A stretch of 64,000 nucleotides of DNA, taken from contig CAJEXW010000002.1 in assembly GCA_903994525.1 (NCBI GenBank), forward strand, positions 62,001 through 126,000. The letters run 5' to 3'. The notes beneath the pieces are model-generated. The model worked only from the letters and a program-made list of their open reading frames with translations, was not told the origin of the DNA and ran no database searches. Below, piece after piece: positions 28,176 through 37,362 of this stretch. The stretch's first letter is position 1. Each line of letters starts with the position of its first letter. This stretch comes from an uncultured Chlorobiaceae bacterium (GTDB lineage: Bacteria > Bacteroidota > Chlorobiia > Chlorobiales > Chlorobiaceae). The translations under genes and the position numbers were made by a program.

Positions 28176-29227
28176 GGTGATGCACCGAGATGAGTTAAAG
28201 GGGACTGGCCAAGCTTCATAGCAGTTCTGACCTGCTCCATAGTGTTACTTGCAATACATTTTGCCTTTTTCTCGCCCTCGAGCAGAATTTCTGTGACCAT
28301 ATCCAGTCGAACTTCATAAAATCGGCGTCGCTCAAGCAGAGGGGCTAGCTCCATGGCAATATTGGTCGCGCAAAGCTTTTTGCACTCTACACAGCCAAGG
28401 TGTCCCGCCCGGCAATCTTCAGTGAGGGAGCTGAGCTGTTCTGGAGAGGTAAATTTTGCATGATAGCTGAAAACAGTACAAACCTCAGGGTGGCCTGGAT
28501 CATTTTTTCTGATTTTAAGGGTATCCGTAACAGCGATCCGCATTTTTTTCAGAATATCCTCAGGCGAGTCAGAGAGCAGAATAGTATTTCCCAGTGACTT
28601 TGACATTTTTGCCTTCCCATCAAGGCCGACAAGGCGTGAGAATTTTGTGACTTTTGGCGCTGGTTCAGCAAATACCTCCCCAAGAATCGGGTGCGGGTAT
28701 TGATTGTTGAATTTGCGGGCGATCTCCCTGGTGATTTCAACATGGGGAATCTGGTCTTCGCCAACAGGAACAACATTTGCCTTATAGAGAAGTATATCTG
28801 CAGATTGCAAAACAGGATAACCAAGATGGCCATAGGTAAGCGACTCCATATTAAGGTCGCGAACCTGCTCCTTCAAGGTGGGATTTCTTTCCAGACGTGA
28901 CGAGGTTATCAGCATCGAAAAAATCAGAAAAAGCTCAGCATGCTCCTTGACCTGAGACTGACGGAAGAGCGGGCTTTTTTCAGGATCAATCCCTGCCGCC
29001 AGCCAGTCGATGAGCATGTCTAGTGAATGAGTGTAGATCTCCCCGGTTTCAAGCGAGGTGGTCAGATTGTGATAGTCGGCAATGAGAAAGCATGTTTCGT
29101 ATGCTCTGGCACCACCTTCGTTCAGCAGATTCTGCTGCTCAACCCAGTTTTCAAGTGCGCCGGTATAATGCCCTAGGTGAAGTTTGCCGGTAGGGCGCAT
29201 CCCGCTTAAAATTCGCTGTATTCCCAT
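28169..29227 (-). CDS. trpS: Tryptophanyl-tRNA synthetase
   Basis: Class I synthetase charging tRNA-Trp. It has ILSGMRPTGKLHLGHYTGAL (HIGH motif as HLGH, about 5-24), DYHNLTT, VPVGEDQIPHVE and KAKMSKSLGN (KMSKS loop). The C-terminal part contains a Cys-bearing CVECKKLCA segment found in one bacterial TrpRS subtype. The frame extends to a TTG at 29257, but the ATG at 29227 places the protein start (MGIQRILSG) where family members begin; length is then 352 residues. Confidence 0.94.
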   Translation of the reverse strand: MGIQRILSGMRPTGKLHLGHYTGALENWVEQQNLLNEGGARAYETCFLIADYHNLTTSLETGEIYTHSLDMLIDWLAAGIDPEKSPLFRQSQVKEHAELFLIFSMLITSSRLERNPTLKEQVRDLNMESLTYGHLGYPVLQSADILLYKANVVPVGEDQIPHVEITREIARKFNNQYPHPILGEVFAEPAPKVTKFSRLVGLDGKAKMSKSLGNTILLSDSPEDILKKMRIAVTDTLKIRKNDPGHPEVCTVFSYHAKFTSPEQLSSLTEDCRAGHLGCVECKKLCATNIAMELAPLLERRRFYEVRLDMVTEILLEGEKKAKCIASNTMEQVRTAMKLGQSPLTHLGASPC

Positions 29228-29415
29228 AAAAGTGGTTTTTGCTGCCTCATCTGGCAACGGAGCGGCTGTTTAAGGCCGGAAAGAGGTTTTTCATAACGAT
29301 AAAATTAGTGAGGTTGAAGTTATCACAGTTGAGAGAAAGATAAAAGGGCTTTGTTTGTTTTTTGTTTTCATTGGAGTAAGCGCTATATTGAGGGACATTG
29401 GAAACCACTCTATTT

Positions 29416-29515
29416 GAGAGTAAGTCCTATACAACGCTCCGTTACCCAACCATGTCAGATCCGGAAGGAAGCAGCATCCGGTAATTTGAGTGTGTGATAT
29501 AGTCAGCTTACTCTC
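29416..29515 (+). ncRNA. ffs: Signal recognition particle RNA (4.5S-like)
   Basis: The central sequence ATCCGGAAGGAAGCAGC is the SRP helix 8 core with its GGAA tetraloop and symmetric loop where Ffh binds. Flanking arms close the hairpin: GAGAGTAAG (29416-29424) is perfectly complementary to CTTACTCTC (29507-29515), followed inward by CTATA/TATAG. A T-rich run follows the 3' arm and can end transcription. At about 100 nt it is the short bacterial type without an Alu domain. The ends are inferred from the outer stem. Confidence 0.92.
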
Positions 29516-29553
29516 TTTTTATTTTTCCTTTTTAAATCGTATCAGGAGCAGAT

Positions 29554-30588
29554 ATGCCGTCTGGATTCAAAAAAGAGGAGTTATTGAGCGCCCCGGTTCG
29601 CCATATTGATATCAAGCAACTGAATATAGTGCCGCTTATTGATCAGATGAGCGACACAGCTTTTCAGGCCAGAAATCTTGCAAGGGCGGCCTCTATTTTT
29701 GATCTCATGCAGCAGGACAAGGAGTGTGCCGTTATTCTGACCCTTGCCGGTTCATTGATCAGTGCCGGATTGAAGCAGGTGATCATTGACATGATCGAGA
29801 GCAATATGGTTGATGCCATTGTCTCAACTGGTGCCAACATTGTTGATCAGGACTTTTTTGAAGCCCTTGGCTTTCGTCATTACAAAGGAAGTCAGTTTAT
29901 GGACGATGCCATTCTCAGGGAGCTGCATATCGATCGCATTTACGATACCTATATCGATGAGGATGATCTTCGTATCTGCGATGATACGACAGCCCTTATC
30001 GCCAATGCCATGGCACCTGGCGCTTACTCGTCACGTGAATTTATTGTAGAAATGGGCAGGTACATTGAGACAAATAACCACGACAAGAACTCAATTGTGT
30101 ACAAAGCCTATGCAAATGGCATCCCAATATTCTGCCCTGCTTTTTCAGACTGCTCTGCCGGATTTGGTCTGGTGCACCATCAGTGGGATAATCCCGAAAA
30201 ACATGTCTCCATTGACTCAGTGAAAGATTTTCGTGAACTGACCAGAATCAAAATTGAAAATGATAAGACCGGTATTTTTATGATCGGTGGCGGTGTACCG
30301 AAGAACTTTACCCAGGATATTGTGGTGGCTGCTGAGGTTCTTGGCCATTCGGATGTCTCTATGCATACGTATGCGGTACAGATTACTGTCGCTGACGAGC
30401 GTGATGGAGCGCTCTCCGGTTCAACCCTCAAGGAGGCCAGTTCATGGGGCAAGGTTGATACGGTTCATGAACAGATGGTCTTTGCCGAAGCCACCATTGC
30501 ACTGCCGCTCATCGCCGGGTACGCCTGGCACAAACGTAACTGGGAGGGGCGGGCATCCAGAAACTTTAACATGTTGCTCGATTGTTAA
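29554..30588 (+). CDS. Deoxyhypusine synthase-like protein
   Basis: A 344-residue NAD-dependent enzyme of the deoxyhypusine synthase family, which moves the aminobutyl group of spermidine through an enzyme-lysine imine. Seen here: LTLAGSLISAGLKQVI (about 62-77), IVSTGANIVDQD (89-100), FCPAFSDCSAGFGL (193-206) and SSWGKVDT (296-303), whose Lys300 aligns with the catalytic Lys of the eukaryotic enzyme. Bacteria lack the eIF5A substrate; some bacterial homologues make homospermidine or related polyamines. The true acceptor is unknown. It follows the SRP RNA by 38 nt and has its own start. Confidence 0.85.
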   Translation: MPSGFKKEELLSAPVRHIDIKQLNIVPLIDQMSDTAFQARNLARAASIFDLMQQDKECAVILTLAGSLISAGLKQVIIDMIESNMVDAIVSTGANIVDQDFFEALGFRHYKGSQFMDDAILRELHIDRIYDTYIDEDDLRICDDTTALIANAMAPGAYSSREFIVEMGRYIETNNHDKNSIVYKAYANGIPIFCPAFSDCSAGFGLVHHQWDNPEKHVSIDSVKDFRELTRIKIENDKTGIFMIGGGVPKNFTQDIVVAAEVLGHSDVSMHTYAVQITVADERDGALSGSTLKEASSWGKVDTVHEQMVFAEATIALPLIAGYAWHKRNWEGRASRNFNMLLDC

Positions 30589-30682
30589 CAAGTTAAATCC
30601 CTGGGAGTTTCGACACCCGCAATTTTTTATTGGTCCAACCAACCTTTTCGAAATCGGGTCTTCTCGGAAGTCTAAACGATTG

Positions 30683-31192
30683 TTACGGGGATACAACCTC
30701 AATTTTGACGGTAGCTGTTCCTTTTTCGTAAAATCCAAGTCTTTTTGCCGCTTCAGCGCTCAGGTCGATAACACGATCCCCAATAAATGGACCTCTGTCG
30801 TTGACTCGCACCACAATCGACGATTTGGTATCAAGGTTTGTTACCTTGACCAGAGAAGGCAGGGGGAGATACTTGTGTGCGGCGCTGGGTTGTGTCGGAT
30901 CAAAGACCTCTCCATAAGCGGTTAACTGTCCACTATGCTGGTCGAGGGTCTCCTGGCCATACCACGAAGCAGTTCCAGTCTCCTCATAAGCAGTTGCCTC
31001 CTCATAGCTCATCGGTATGTAAACTTTTCCGTCAATGATATAGGGAGTGTTCTTTATCTTTCCTTGCCTGTAAGCATCTTCAGGAGTGATCCCTCTGAAA
31101 TCTCCTCCTCCAATCCAGTTCGGCCGCGAAGAGGAACATGCGCTGAGCGTCAGTAGTAAAAGAAGAGAAACTGCCAGTATCGACTTGCGCAT
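30683..31192 (-). CDS. rlpA: RlpA family lipoprotein (septal ring lytic transglycosylase type)
   Basis: Outer-membrane lipoprotein of 169 residues. The signal peptide ends in the lipobox LSAC (Cys19). The mature protein carries a double-psi beta-barrel: TGTASWYGQETLDQHSGQLT (about 73-92), AYGEVFDPTQPSAAHKYLPL, VKVTNLDTKSSIVVRVNDRG and VIDLSAEAAKRLGF. In P. aeruginosa RlpA cuts stripped glycan strands at division sites. There is no SPOR domain here. A second, non-lipoprotein RlpA-like gene lies at 45296. The 94-nt gap to the DHS-like gene contains nothing recognised. Confidence 0.88.
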   Translation of the reverse strand: MRKSILAVSLLLLLTLSACSSSRPNWIGGGDFRGITPEDAYRQGKIKNTPYIIDGKVYIPMSYEEATAYEETGTASWYGQETLDQHSGQLTAYGEVFDPTQPSAAHKYLPLPSLVKVTNLDTKSSIVVRVNDRGPFIGDRVIDLSAEAAKRLGFYEKGTATVKIEVVSP

Positions 31193-31297
31193 CGGTTCCT
31201 GTTTTTTTTATTCAATTCAATATGGCGGAACAAAACATAGCCAATTTACAGGAATTTTCCCTATAACTTGTATCTTGGAAAAATGTAGCGTCTGTTG

Positions 31298-32113
31298 ATG
31301 AGCAGTCATGTATCTTTTTTGAATTTACCTGTCATGGCGGAACAGCAAAACAAGAGAAGTGCTCTTGGCGTTCTAATTCTGCACGGCTTTACCGGCACAC
31401 TTGAGAGCGTCAACGCCTTGTACGCTCCTCTTAAAGCGCTTGGCATTCCGGTTGTCATGCCTCTTCTTGCAGGGCATGGTGAAGCGTCACCAGAGGCACT
31501 CAGAGGGGTCGAATGGCAGAAATGGTTTTTGGATGCAGAGCAGGCTCTGCACACACTTATGTCTTGTGCCGAGAAGATTATTGTGATTGGACATAGTATG
31601 GGTGCTCTCCTCTCCCTCAATCTTGCCGTCAAGTATCAATCTCGCATTGACTCCCTGGTGCTGGCAGCGCCGGCGATCAAGCTCACCTCCCTGCTTGCTC
31701 CGGGTCGCCCCTTTCATATTGTGGCACCATTCATCAGTATCTTATTTAAAAATTGGATTTTACAGAAAAATATCCCAGATCGCACCAGCTCTGCGGCCCC
31801 TTCCCATTATCCCTGGGTACCAACAAAAGCCATTCTCTCTTTTTTCGAACTTATCAAACAGACGTTCTCATTGCTTGATCGTGTTGCAGTACCTGTTCTT
31901 GTCATGCAATGTCGCAAGGAGAGCACGGTTCTTCCTGAGAGCGCAACGATTCTCCTGGACAGGATAGCTACAGCATCATCGGCAAAATCTCTCCTCTGGT
32001 TCGAGGTTTCAGGCCATCAGATTTTCTGCGATGTTGAAAGGATAAAAGCGGTTCAGACCGTGATCAATTATGTTTCAGCCAGAATTACAAAAAAACAGGG
32101 AGAAGAAGGATAA
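31298..32113 (+). CDS. Alpha/beta hydrolase (carboxylesterase/monoacylglycerol lipase type)
   Basis: A 271-residue serine hydrolase with the oxyanion-hole motif LILHGFTGTLES (about 25-36), the nucleophile elbow VIGHSMGALL (Ser about 100) and a late His in WFEVSGHQIF, the usual catalytic order. Nearest known types are Est30-like carboxylesterases and monoacylglycerol lipases. Substrate unknown. The ATG at 31298 follows a TTG; an ATG at 31334 is an alternative start. The gene is divergent from rlpA. Confidence 0.8.
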   Translation: MSSHVSFLNLPVMAEQQNKRSALGVLILHGFTGTLESVNALYAPLKALGIPVVMPLLAGHGEASPEALRGVEWQKWFLDAEQALHTLMSCAEKIIVIGHSMGALLSLNLAVKYQSRIDSLVLAAPAIKLTSLLAPGRPFHIVAPFISILFKNWILQKNIPDRTSSAAPSHYPWVPTKAILSFFELIKQTFSLLDRVAVPVLVMQCRKESTVLPESATILLDRIATASSAKSLLWFEVSGHQIFCDVERIKAVQTVINYVSARITKKQGEEG

Positions 32114-32116
32114 CGC

Positions 32117-32248
32117 ATGTTGATTTTAGCGTTAAATGACCAGTTGCACCCTTTCTCCTGGCCAAATTTATCAATGCTGGACTACCAAATTCGCCAGAAC
32201 CTTTCTAAAAGAAGATCTCTTTCCTGTTCAGCCATTCGTACCCGATGA
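32117..32248 (+). CDS. Possible 43-residue ORF after the hydrolase
   Basis: An ATG at 32117, three nt after the hydrolase stop, has AAGGA at 32106-32110 at good spacing and opens a 43-residue frame (starting MLILALNDQLHPFSWPN) that stops at 32246. I do not recognise a family. The spacing suggests it could be translated by coupling. It may equally be a chance frame or a gene remnant in the 229-nt gap before sdhC. Confidence 0.22.
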   Translation: MLILALNDQLHPFSWPNLSMLDYQIRQNLSKRRSLSCSAIRTR

Positions 32249-32342
32249 CAATTTATTTATTGGAAGTTAAAAAATGGAGATGTACCTTTGGATCCAAGGG
32301 ATTACAAAATCCACTGTTCTTTCCCATTGAAATAACCACTGT

Positions 32343-33008
32343 ATGAACACTATGCTGTTGTATTCATCCATTGCCAAAAAAGTTTTTATGGCAATGGCCG
32401 GACTTTTTCTGGTAAGTTTTTTATGCGTACATCTGGGCATTAACCTGATGTTGCTGAAAGATGATGGCGGGCGTGCATTTACTGAGGCGGCTACATTTAT
32501 GGGCACCAATGCTCTCATCAAAATTTTTGAGATTGTTCTTTTTGCGGGATTTTTGATCCATATTTTTTTTGGGATGCTGGTTTCGGGCCAGAATAAAAGT
32601 GCTCGACCAACTCTCTATGCAGTGAGCAACCATTCGGATACTGCGCCTTTTTCCAAGTATATGTTTCATTCCGGCATTATTGTTTTGATCTTTCTTGTAC
32701 TCCATTTTTTTGATTTTTATTTCATCAAAATCGGTCTTGTCGCTCCACCTCCCGGTGTTTCAGCCCACGATTTTTACCACCGTACTCTGCTTCTTTTTGC
32801 ATCCCCCTGGTATTCCTTACTTTATATAGGTTGTTTTGTTGTCCTTGGTATTCATCTGAACCACGCTATTCAGTCAGCATTTCAGACACTTGGCTGGAAC
32901 CACAGCAAGTATATGGATTCAGTCAAGCTTCTTGGCTCAATCTACTCATTCGTCATTGCGGCAGGATTCACTCTTGTTCCAGTTTTCATTCTTTTTTTTC
33001 GCAGATAA
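32343..33008 (+). CDS. sdhC: Succinate dehydrogenase/fumarate reductase cytochrome b subunit (type B)
   Basis: Membrane anchor of the complex, 221 residues with five predicted membrane helices. Candidate heme ligands are His in FLCVHLGIN, FLIHIFFG, LVLHFFDF and LGIHLNHAI, the pattern of the di-heme cytochrome b558 anchors used with menaquinone. In green sulfur bacteria the complex is expected to reduce fumarate in the reductive TCA cycle. First gene of sdhCAB; sdhA follows after 39 nt. Confidence 0.9.
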   Translation: MNTMLLYSSIAKKVFMAMAGLFLVSFLCVHLGINLMLLKDDGGRAFTEAATFMGTNALIKIFEIVLFAGFLIHIFFGMLVSGQNKSARPTLYAVSNHSDTAPFSKYMFHSGIIVLIFLVLHFFDFYFIKIGLVAPPPGVSAHDFYHRTLLLFASPWYSLLYIGCFVVLGIHLNHAIQSAFQTLGWNHSKYMDSVKLLGSIYSFVIAAGFTLVPVFILFFRR

Positions 33009-33047
33009 GCTACTTTTGAACGAAAGCAACATTCACAACACTTTTCA

Positions 33048-34988
33048 ATGACACGCCTTAACGCCAGAATCCCTGAAGGGCCGGTGGCAAGCAAGTGGAC
33101 CGCCTATAAATCGGCTTCCAGGCTGGTAAATCCCAACAACAAACGGAAACTTGATATCATTGTCGTTGGTACCGGACTTGCTGGCGCGTCGGCAGCCGCA
33201 TCGCTCGGTGAGCTCGGTTACAGGGTCAAAGTCTTCTGTTACCAGGATAGTCCTCGGCGGGCACATAGTATTGCTGCGCAGGGAGGGATCAATGCTGCCA
33301 AAAATTATCCTAATGATGGCGATAGTGCCTACAGGCTGTTTTACGATACCATCAAAGGCGGTGATTATCGTGCTCGAGAAGCTAATGTGTATCGATTAGC
33401 TGAAGTCAGTAACCAGATTATTGACCTTTGTGTTGCCCAGGGGGTTCCCTTTGCCCGTGAATATGGCGGCCTGCTTGCCAACCGTTCTTTTGGTGGTGCA
33501 CAGGTATCGAGAACTTTTTATGCCAGGGGGCAGACCGGTCAGCAACTACTTCTTGGTGCCTATAGTGCCTTAAGCAGGCAGATCGCACTGGGAAATGTCA
33601 CTCTTTTTAATCGTCGTGATGTGCTTGATACGGTGCTTGTGGAGGGCCGGGCGCGAGGTATTATTACCCGTAATCTTGTTACAGGCGAGATAGAGCGTCA
33701 TGCAGCTCATGCTGTGGTTCTGGCCAGCGGCGGATACGGTAACGTCTTTTTTCTTTCGACGAACGCCATGGGTTCCAATGTAACCCCGGCATGGAGTGCC
33801 TATAAAAAAGGCGCGATGTTCGCCAATCCCTCTTTTACACAGATTCATCCCACCTGTATTCCGGTGCATGGCGACACCCAGTCAAAGCTTACGCTGATGA
33901 GCGAAAGCTTGCGCAACGACGGCAGGATATGGGTACCAAAAAAGGTCAAGGACGTTGAAAAGCTTAGAAATCAGTCTATTAAGCCTGCTGATATTCCAGA
34001 AGAGGATCGCGACTACTACCTGGAGCGCCGTTATCCGGCATTTGGTAATCTGGTACCGAGAGACGTAGCCTCACGGGCGGCTAAAGAGCGTTGCGATGCG
34101 GGTTTTGGTGTAGGCCGAACCGGTGTTGCTGTTTTTCTGGATTTTGCTGATGCCATCAAACGAAAAGGGCACGATACTATTGATGCGCTCTACGGCAATC
34201 TCTTCCAGATGTATGAACAGATTGTGGCAGAGAATCCTTATGAGACACCAATGATGATTTATCCCGCCGTTCACTATACGATGGGGGGGCTCTGGGTTGA
34301 TTATGAGCTTATGACCACAATCCAGGGGCTTTTTGCCATTGGCGAGTGCAATTTTTCGGATCACGGAGCCAACAGGCTTGGCGCATCAGCCCTCATGCAG
34401 GGGCTGGCCGACGGCTATTTTGTGCTTCCTTACACTATCGGCAACTATCTGTCAACAGAAATTCATACGCCACGTTTTGATACTTCATCCTCCGAATTTA
34501 CTATAGCGGCGCAGGCCGTAACGGATCGTCTTCAGCAGATCAAAAACTGTGGCGGAAAGGAGTCAGTTGACCATTATCATCGTCGTCTTGGCAAAATCAT
34601 GTGGGAGTATTGCGGCATGGCCCGCAATGATGCCGGACTCACCGAAGCGCTTTACCAGCTTACGGAGCTTCGTCACGAATATTCTCGGGGCGTGAGAATT
34701 CCCGGTGGGCTCGATGAATACAATCCTGAACTTGAAAAAGCGTGCAGAGTTGCAGATTTTATTGAGCTTGGAGAGCTGATGGTGCGCGATGCCCAGCAGA
34801 GAAGAGAGTCCTGCGGAGGACATTTTAGAGAGGAGTTTCAGACCAGTGAGGGGGAAGCATTACGCAATGACGACAAGTTTGCCTTTGTCGCAGCGTGGGA
34901 ATACAAAGGTCGTGAAGTTTCGGCCAATCTCCATCGAGAGGAACTTCAATTCAACGAGATCAAGCTCTCCCAGCGGAGCTATAAATAA
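33048..34988 (+). CDS. sdhA: Succinate dehydrogenase/fumarate reductase flavoprotein subunit
   Basis: Catalytic subunit interconverting fumarate and succinate. The 646-residue protein has the FAD-binding [17 protein letters not shown] (about 38-54), [13 protein letters not shown] with the His that is covalently attached to FAD, the second FAD segment [13 protein letters not shown], the active-site [10 protein letters not shown] block, [12 protein letters not shown] and [14 protein letters not shown]. The order SdhC-A-B and the Bacteroidetes-like form fit a type B complex. Confidence 0.96.
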   Translation: MTRLNARIPEGPVASKWTAYKSASRLVNPNNKRKLDIIVVGTGLAGASAAASLGELGYRVKVFCYQDSPRRAHSIAAQGGINAAKNYPNDGDSAYRLFYDTIKGGDYRAREANVYRLAEVSNQIIDLCVAQGVPFAREYGGLLANRSFGGAQVSRTFYARGQTGQQLLLGAYSALSRQIALGNVTLFNRRDVLDTVLVEGRARGIITRNLVTGEIERHAAHAVVLASGGYGNVFFLSTNAMGSNVTPAWSAYKKGAMFANPSFTQIHPTCIPVHGDTQSKLTLMSESLRNDGRIWVPKKVKDVEKLRNQSIKPADIPEEDRDYYLERRYPAFGNLVPRDVASRAAKERCDAGFGVGRTGVAVFLDFADAIKRKGHDTIDALYGNLFQMYEQIVAENPYETPMMIYPAVHYTMGGLWVDYELMTTIQGLFAIGECNFSDHGANRLGASALMQGLADGYFVLPYTIGNYLSTEIHTPRFDTSSSEFTIAAQAVTDRLQQIKNCGGKESVDHYHRRLGKIMWEYCGMARNDAGLTEALYQLTELRHEYSRGVRIPGGLDEYNPELEKACRVADFIELGELMVRDAQQRRESCGGHFREEFQTSEGEALRNDDKFAFVAAWEYKGREVSANLHREELQFNEIKLSQRSYK

Positions 34989-34997
34989 CGGCTAATT

Positions 34998-35771
34998 ATG
35001 AAATTTACGCTGAAAATCTGGCGACAGGAAAACGCTAAAGCCAAAGGCGAAATGATCTCTTATGATGTTGCAGGGATCTCGCCAGATAGCTCTTTTTTTG
35101 AAATGCTTGACACCCTCAACCAAAATCTTGTCATGACAGGTGGTGATCCTGTGGCTTTTGATCATGACTGTCGGGAGGGAATTTGCGGTACATGCAGTCT
35201 CTATATTAATGGTCGCCCACATGGCCCGGTAAAGGGGGTGACAACGTGCCAACTGCACATGCGTTCATTTACCGATGGTGACACCATCCATATTGAGCCT
35301 TGGAGAGCAAAGGCCTTTCCTGTTGTAAGAGATCTTATTGTCGACAGGAGTGCATTCGACAAAATAATCCAGGCCGGTGGTTATGTTTCTGTCAATACGG
35401 GAGGTGTGCCGGATGCCAATACCATTCCCGTTCCCAGAGAAAAATCTGAGGCAGCGATGGATGCTGCCGCCTGTATTGGTTGTGGCGCATGTGTTGCTGC
35501 CTGCTCCAATGCTTCAGCAATGCTTTTTATCGGGGCAAAAATTTCTCATCTTGCTCTGCTCCCGCAAGGCGAGGTTGAGGCCGCAAAGAGAGTGCAGAAG
35601 ATGGTTGCGTCTCTTGATGAGCTTGGCTTTGGAAATTGCAGCAATACCTATGCCTGTGAAGCTGAATGTCCTAAAGGGATCTCTGTTTCCAATATCGCCA
35701 GAATGAATCGGCAGTTTATAGGCGCAAAGCTTTTTGCTGAAAAAGAGAAAATTGTCAGAGATTCTCTTTGA
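34998..35771 (+). CDS. sdhB: Succinate dehydrogenase/fumarate reductase iron-sulfur subunit
   Basis: Electron-transfer subunit with three iron-sulfur clusters. The 257-residue protein has the 2Fe-2S motif [15 protein letters not shown] plus a later Cys (VTTCQLH), the 4Fe-4S motif [12 protein letters not shown], and the last cluster segment starting [16 protein letters not shown]. It ends the sdhCAB operon, and a chlorosome gene starts 166 nt further on. Confidence 0.95.
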   Translation: MKFTLKIWRQENAKAKGEMISYDVAGISPDSSFFEMLDTLNQNLVMTGGDPVAFDHDCREGICGTCSLYINGRPHGPVKGVTTCQLHMRSFTDGDTIHIEPWRAKAFPVVRDLIVDRSAFDKIIQAGGYVSVNTGGVPDANTIPVPREKSEAAMDAAACIGCGACVAACSNASAMLFIGAKISHLALLPQGEVEAAKRVQKMVASLDELGFGNCSNTYACEAECPKGISVSNIARMNRQFIGAKLFAEKEKIVRDSL

Positions 35772-35937
35772 TGAGTGCTCTTATTTTTATCGGTCGCGGA
35801 GTGGCTTTCGCTGTGTTTCTTTTTTTCATTTGTTCTACAGGTTAAAATGTTTTAAATTGGGGGAAAGGGGAACTCTCTTTCCGAAGAGCAAAGTTACAAC
35901 AACAATTACTCTCCATAACCTTAAAACAATAAAAATT

Positions 35938-36162
35938 ATGTCAAACGGAAGCAACGATCTATCAGGTGCTATCAGCACCCTCATCGAAACCTTTGGTAAA
36001 CTTGCCCAGCAGCAGGTTGATTTGATCAGCAATGGAATCAAGGCTGCCGCACAGTTTGCAGAGCCACTTGGCAAAACAGCTACTGACCTTGTTGGTAATG
36101 TTTTTTCCACGCTCAATCAGGTTTTGCAGAACATCACTTCAGCGATTGCTCCTAACAAGTAA
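35938..36162 (+). CDS. csmB: Chlorosome envelope protein, CsmB/CsmF type
   Basis: A 74-residue protein starting MSNGSNDLSGAISTL and ending QVLQNITSAIAPNK, with a central hydrophobic/amphipathic part (KAAAQFAEPLGKTATDLVG). This matches the chlorosome envelope CsmB/CsmF family, which coats the bacteriochlorophyll-filled light-harvesting body of green sulfur bacteria. CsmB and CsmF are paralogues and cannot be separated with certainty by eye. The frame is open about 200 nt upstream, but only the ATG at 35938 gives the family N-terminus. A strong terminator follows 18 nt after the stop, fitting a highly expressed single-gene unit. Confidence 0.85.
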   Translation: MSNGSNDLSGAISTLIETFGKLAQQQVDLISNGIKAAAQFAEPLGKTATDLVGNVFSTLNQVLQNITSAIAPNK

Positions 36163-36180
36163 GCGTTGAGTTTTTTCGAC

Positions 36181-36221
36181 AGCACCCTGTACGGACCACT
36201 GTACAGGGTGCTTTTTTTTTT
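36181..36221 (+). terminator. Rho-independent terminator after csmB
   Basis: Perfect 12-bp stem AGCACCCTGTAC (36181-36192) and GTACAGGGTGCT (36201-36212), 8-nt loop, followed by nine T residues. One of the strongest terminators in the window. Confidence 0.92.
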
Positions 36222-36354
36222 GCATGTTATCTTGTCGTCTCTCTGTGTAGCTGTTCATTCACGATGGGAGATCATTCGTGAAGCGATGCTTCGTGCGATA
36301 ATTTTCGGTTGTTGAGCCTCATGTTACCGGGAAGCTGATCTCAAATGTTGCAGT

Positions 36355-37362
36355 ATGACCATCCAGAACAGTATTGAATCTCTCTACAGGTTGTCCTTCC
36401 ATGGCGATCCTCTTTCCGTAGCCGCCATACAGGGGGATGCTTCAAGTCGTCAGTATTTCAGGGTTACCAGTGCAGAGCGCACGCTCATAGCCTGTCACGA
36501 TCCTGTTTTTAATGTCGCAACCCAGGCTGGTTACACCTTTTTGATCATGCACGGGATTTTATCCCGTCATGCTCTCCCTGTTCCTGCCCTTATAGCGCTT
36601 GACGTAACGCAAGGGCTTCTGTTTCTTGAAGATTGCGGAGAGCTGCTGCTTCAAAATCTGTTTGGCTCACCGGATGAGGCAACAATTCCCGATCGCTATC
36701 GAGAGATTATCGATCTGCTGGTGCAACTTCAGTCAATTCAGGGAAGCGATACAGAGGTGCCGTTTTGCCTGAGCTTCGATCGGGAAAAACTGATGTTCGA
36801 ATTTGATTTTTTTATTGAACATGCTCTGAAAAACTCTTTTGCACCACTTTTTGACCAAAGGTCTCTTGAATTATTGCGTCATGAGTTTGAGAGCATTGCA
36901 GAGATTCTTGTTCAGCCCCGCCATTTTGTGCTGAATCATCGTGATTTTCACAGTCGTAATCTTTTGATTCACCAAGAGAGACCAGTGTTTATCGACTTTC
37001 AGGATGCCCGGATGGGATTGCCGCAATATGATGCCGTTTCACTCATCAGGGACTCTTATGTCACTCTTGATCCAGCATTGGCAGAGGAGCTTAAAGCATA
37101 CCATTACAACGCTCTTCGCAGTCACAATCTTAGTGCCATGAGCTTTGATGAATATCTTTACTATTTTGATATCATGGCTTTTCAACGAAACATCAAGGCC
37201 ATCGGCACCTTTTCCTATCAGACGAAAGTAAAAAAAAACAGTACATTCGAGCATTCGATTGCGCCAACTCTGGCTTATCTGCCAGACTATATTGATGCAC
37301 GGAGCGAGCTGAAAGGGGCTGGTAAACTTCTGCAACCGCTTCTTGAGGGAGCGAGAGCATGA
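36355..37362 (+). CDS. amgK: AmgK-like N-acetylmuramate/GlcNAc anomeric kinase
   Basis: A 335-residue kinase of the aminoglycoside phosphotransferase fold. Hallmarks of AmgK-type enzymes are visible: GDASSRQYFRV at 27-37, the catalytic HRDFHSRN at 195-202 and the metal-binding DFQDARMG at 214-221 followed by PQYDAVSLIRD. AmgK phosphorylates MurNAc (and GlcNAc) at C1 for conversion to UDP-sugar by MurU. The next gene overlaps by 4 nt and is a MurU-type nucleotidyltransferase, which strongly supports this reading. The ATG at 36355 has no clear ribosome site. Confidence 0.8.
   Translation: MTIQNSIESLYRLSFHGDPLSVAAIQGDASSRQYFRVTSAERTLIACHDPVFNVATQAGYTFLIMHGILSRHALPVPALIALDVTQGLLFLEDCGELLLQNLFGSPDEATIPDRYREIIDLLVQLQSIQGSDTEVPFCLSFDREKLMFEFDFFIEHALKNSFAPLFDQRSLELLRHEFESIAEILVQPRHFVLNHRDFHSRNLLIHQERPVFIDFQDARMGLPQYDAVSLIRDSYVTLDPALAEELKAYHYNALRSHNLSAMSFDEYLYYFDIMAFQRNIKAIGTFSYQTKVKKNSTFEHSIAPTLAYLPDYIDARSELKGAGKLLQPLLEGARA

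Noticed and set aside
32117..32340. Remnant of a photolyase-related gene before sdhC
   Set aside because: The start MLILALNDQLHP loosely resembles such proteins, but the frame ends after 43 residues and no further matching segments were found.
36258..36292. Overlapping inverted repeats before amgK (TTCACGA/TCGTGAA and GAAGC/GCTTC)
   Set aside because: Short arms, no T-run and no clear relation to a start or ribosome site; too weak for a regulatory call.
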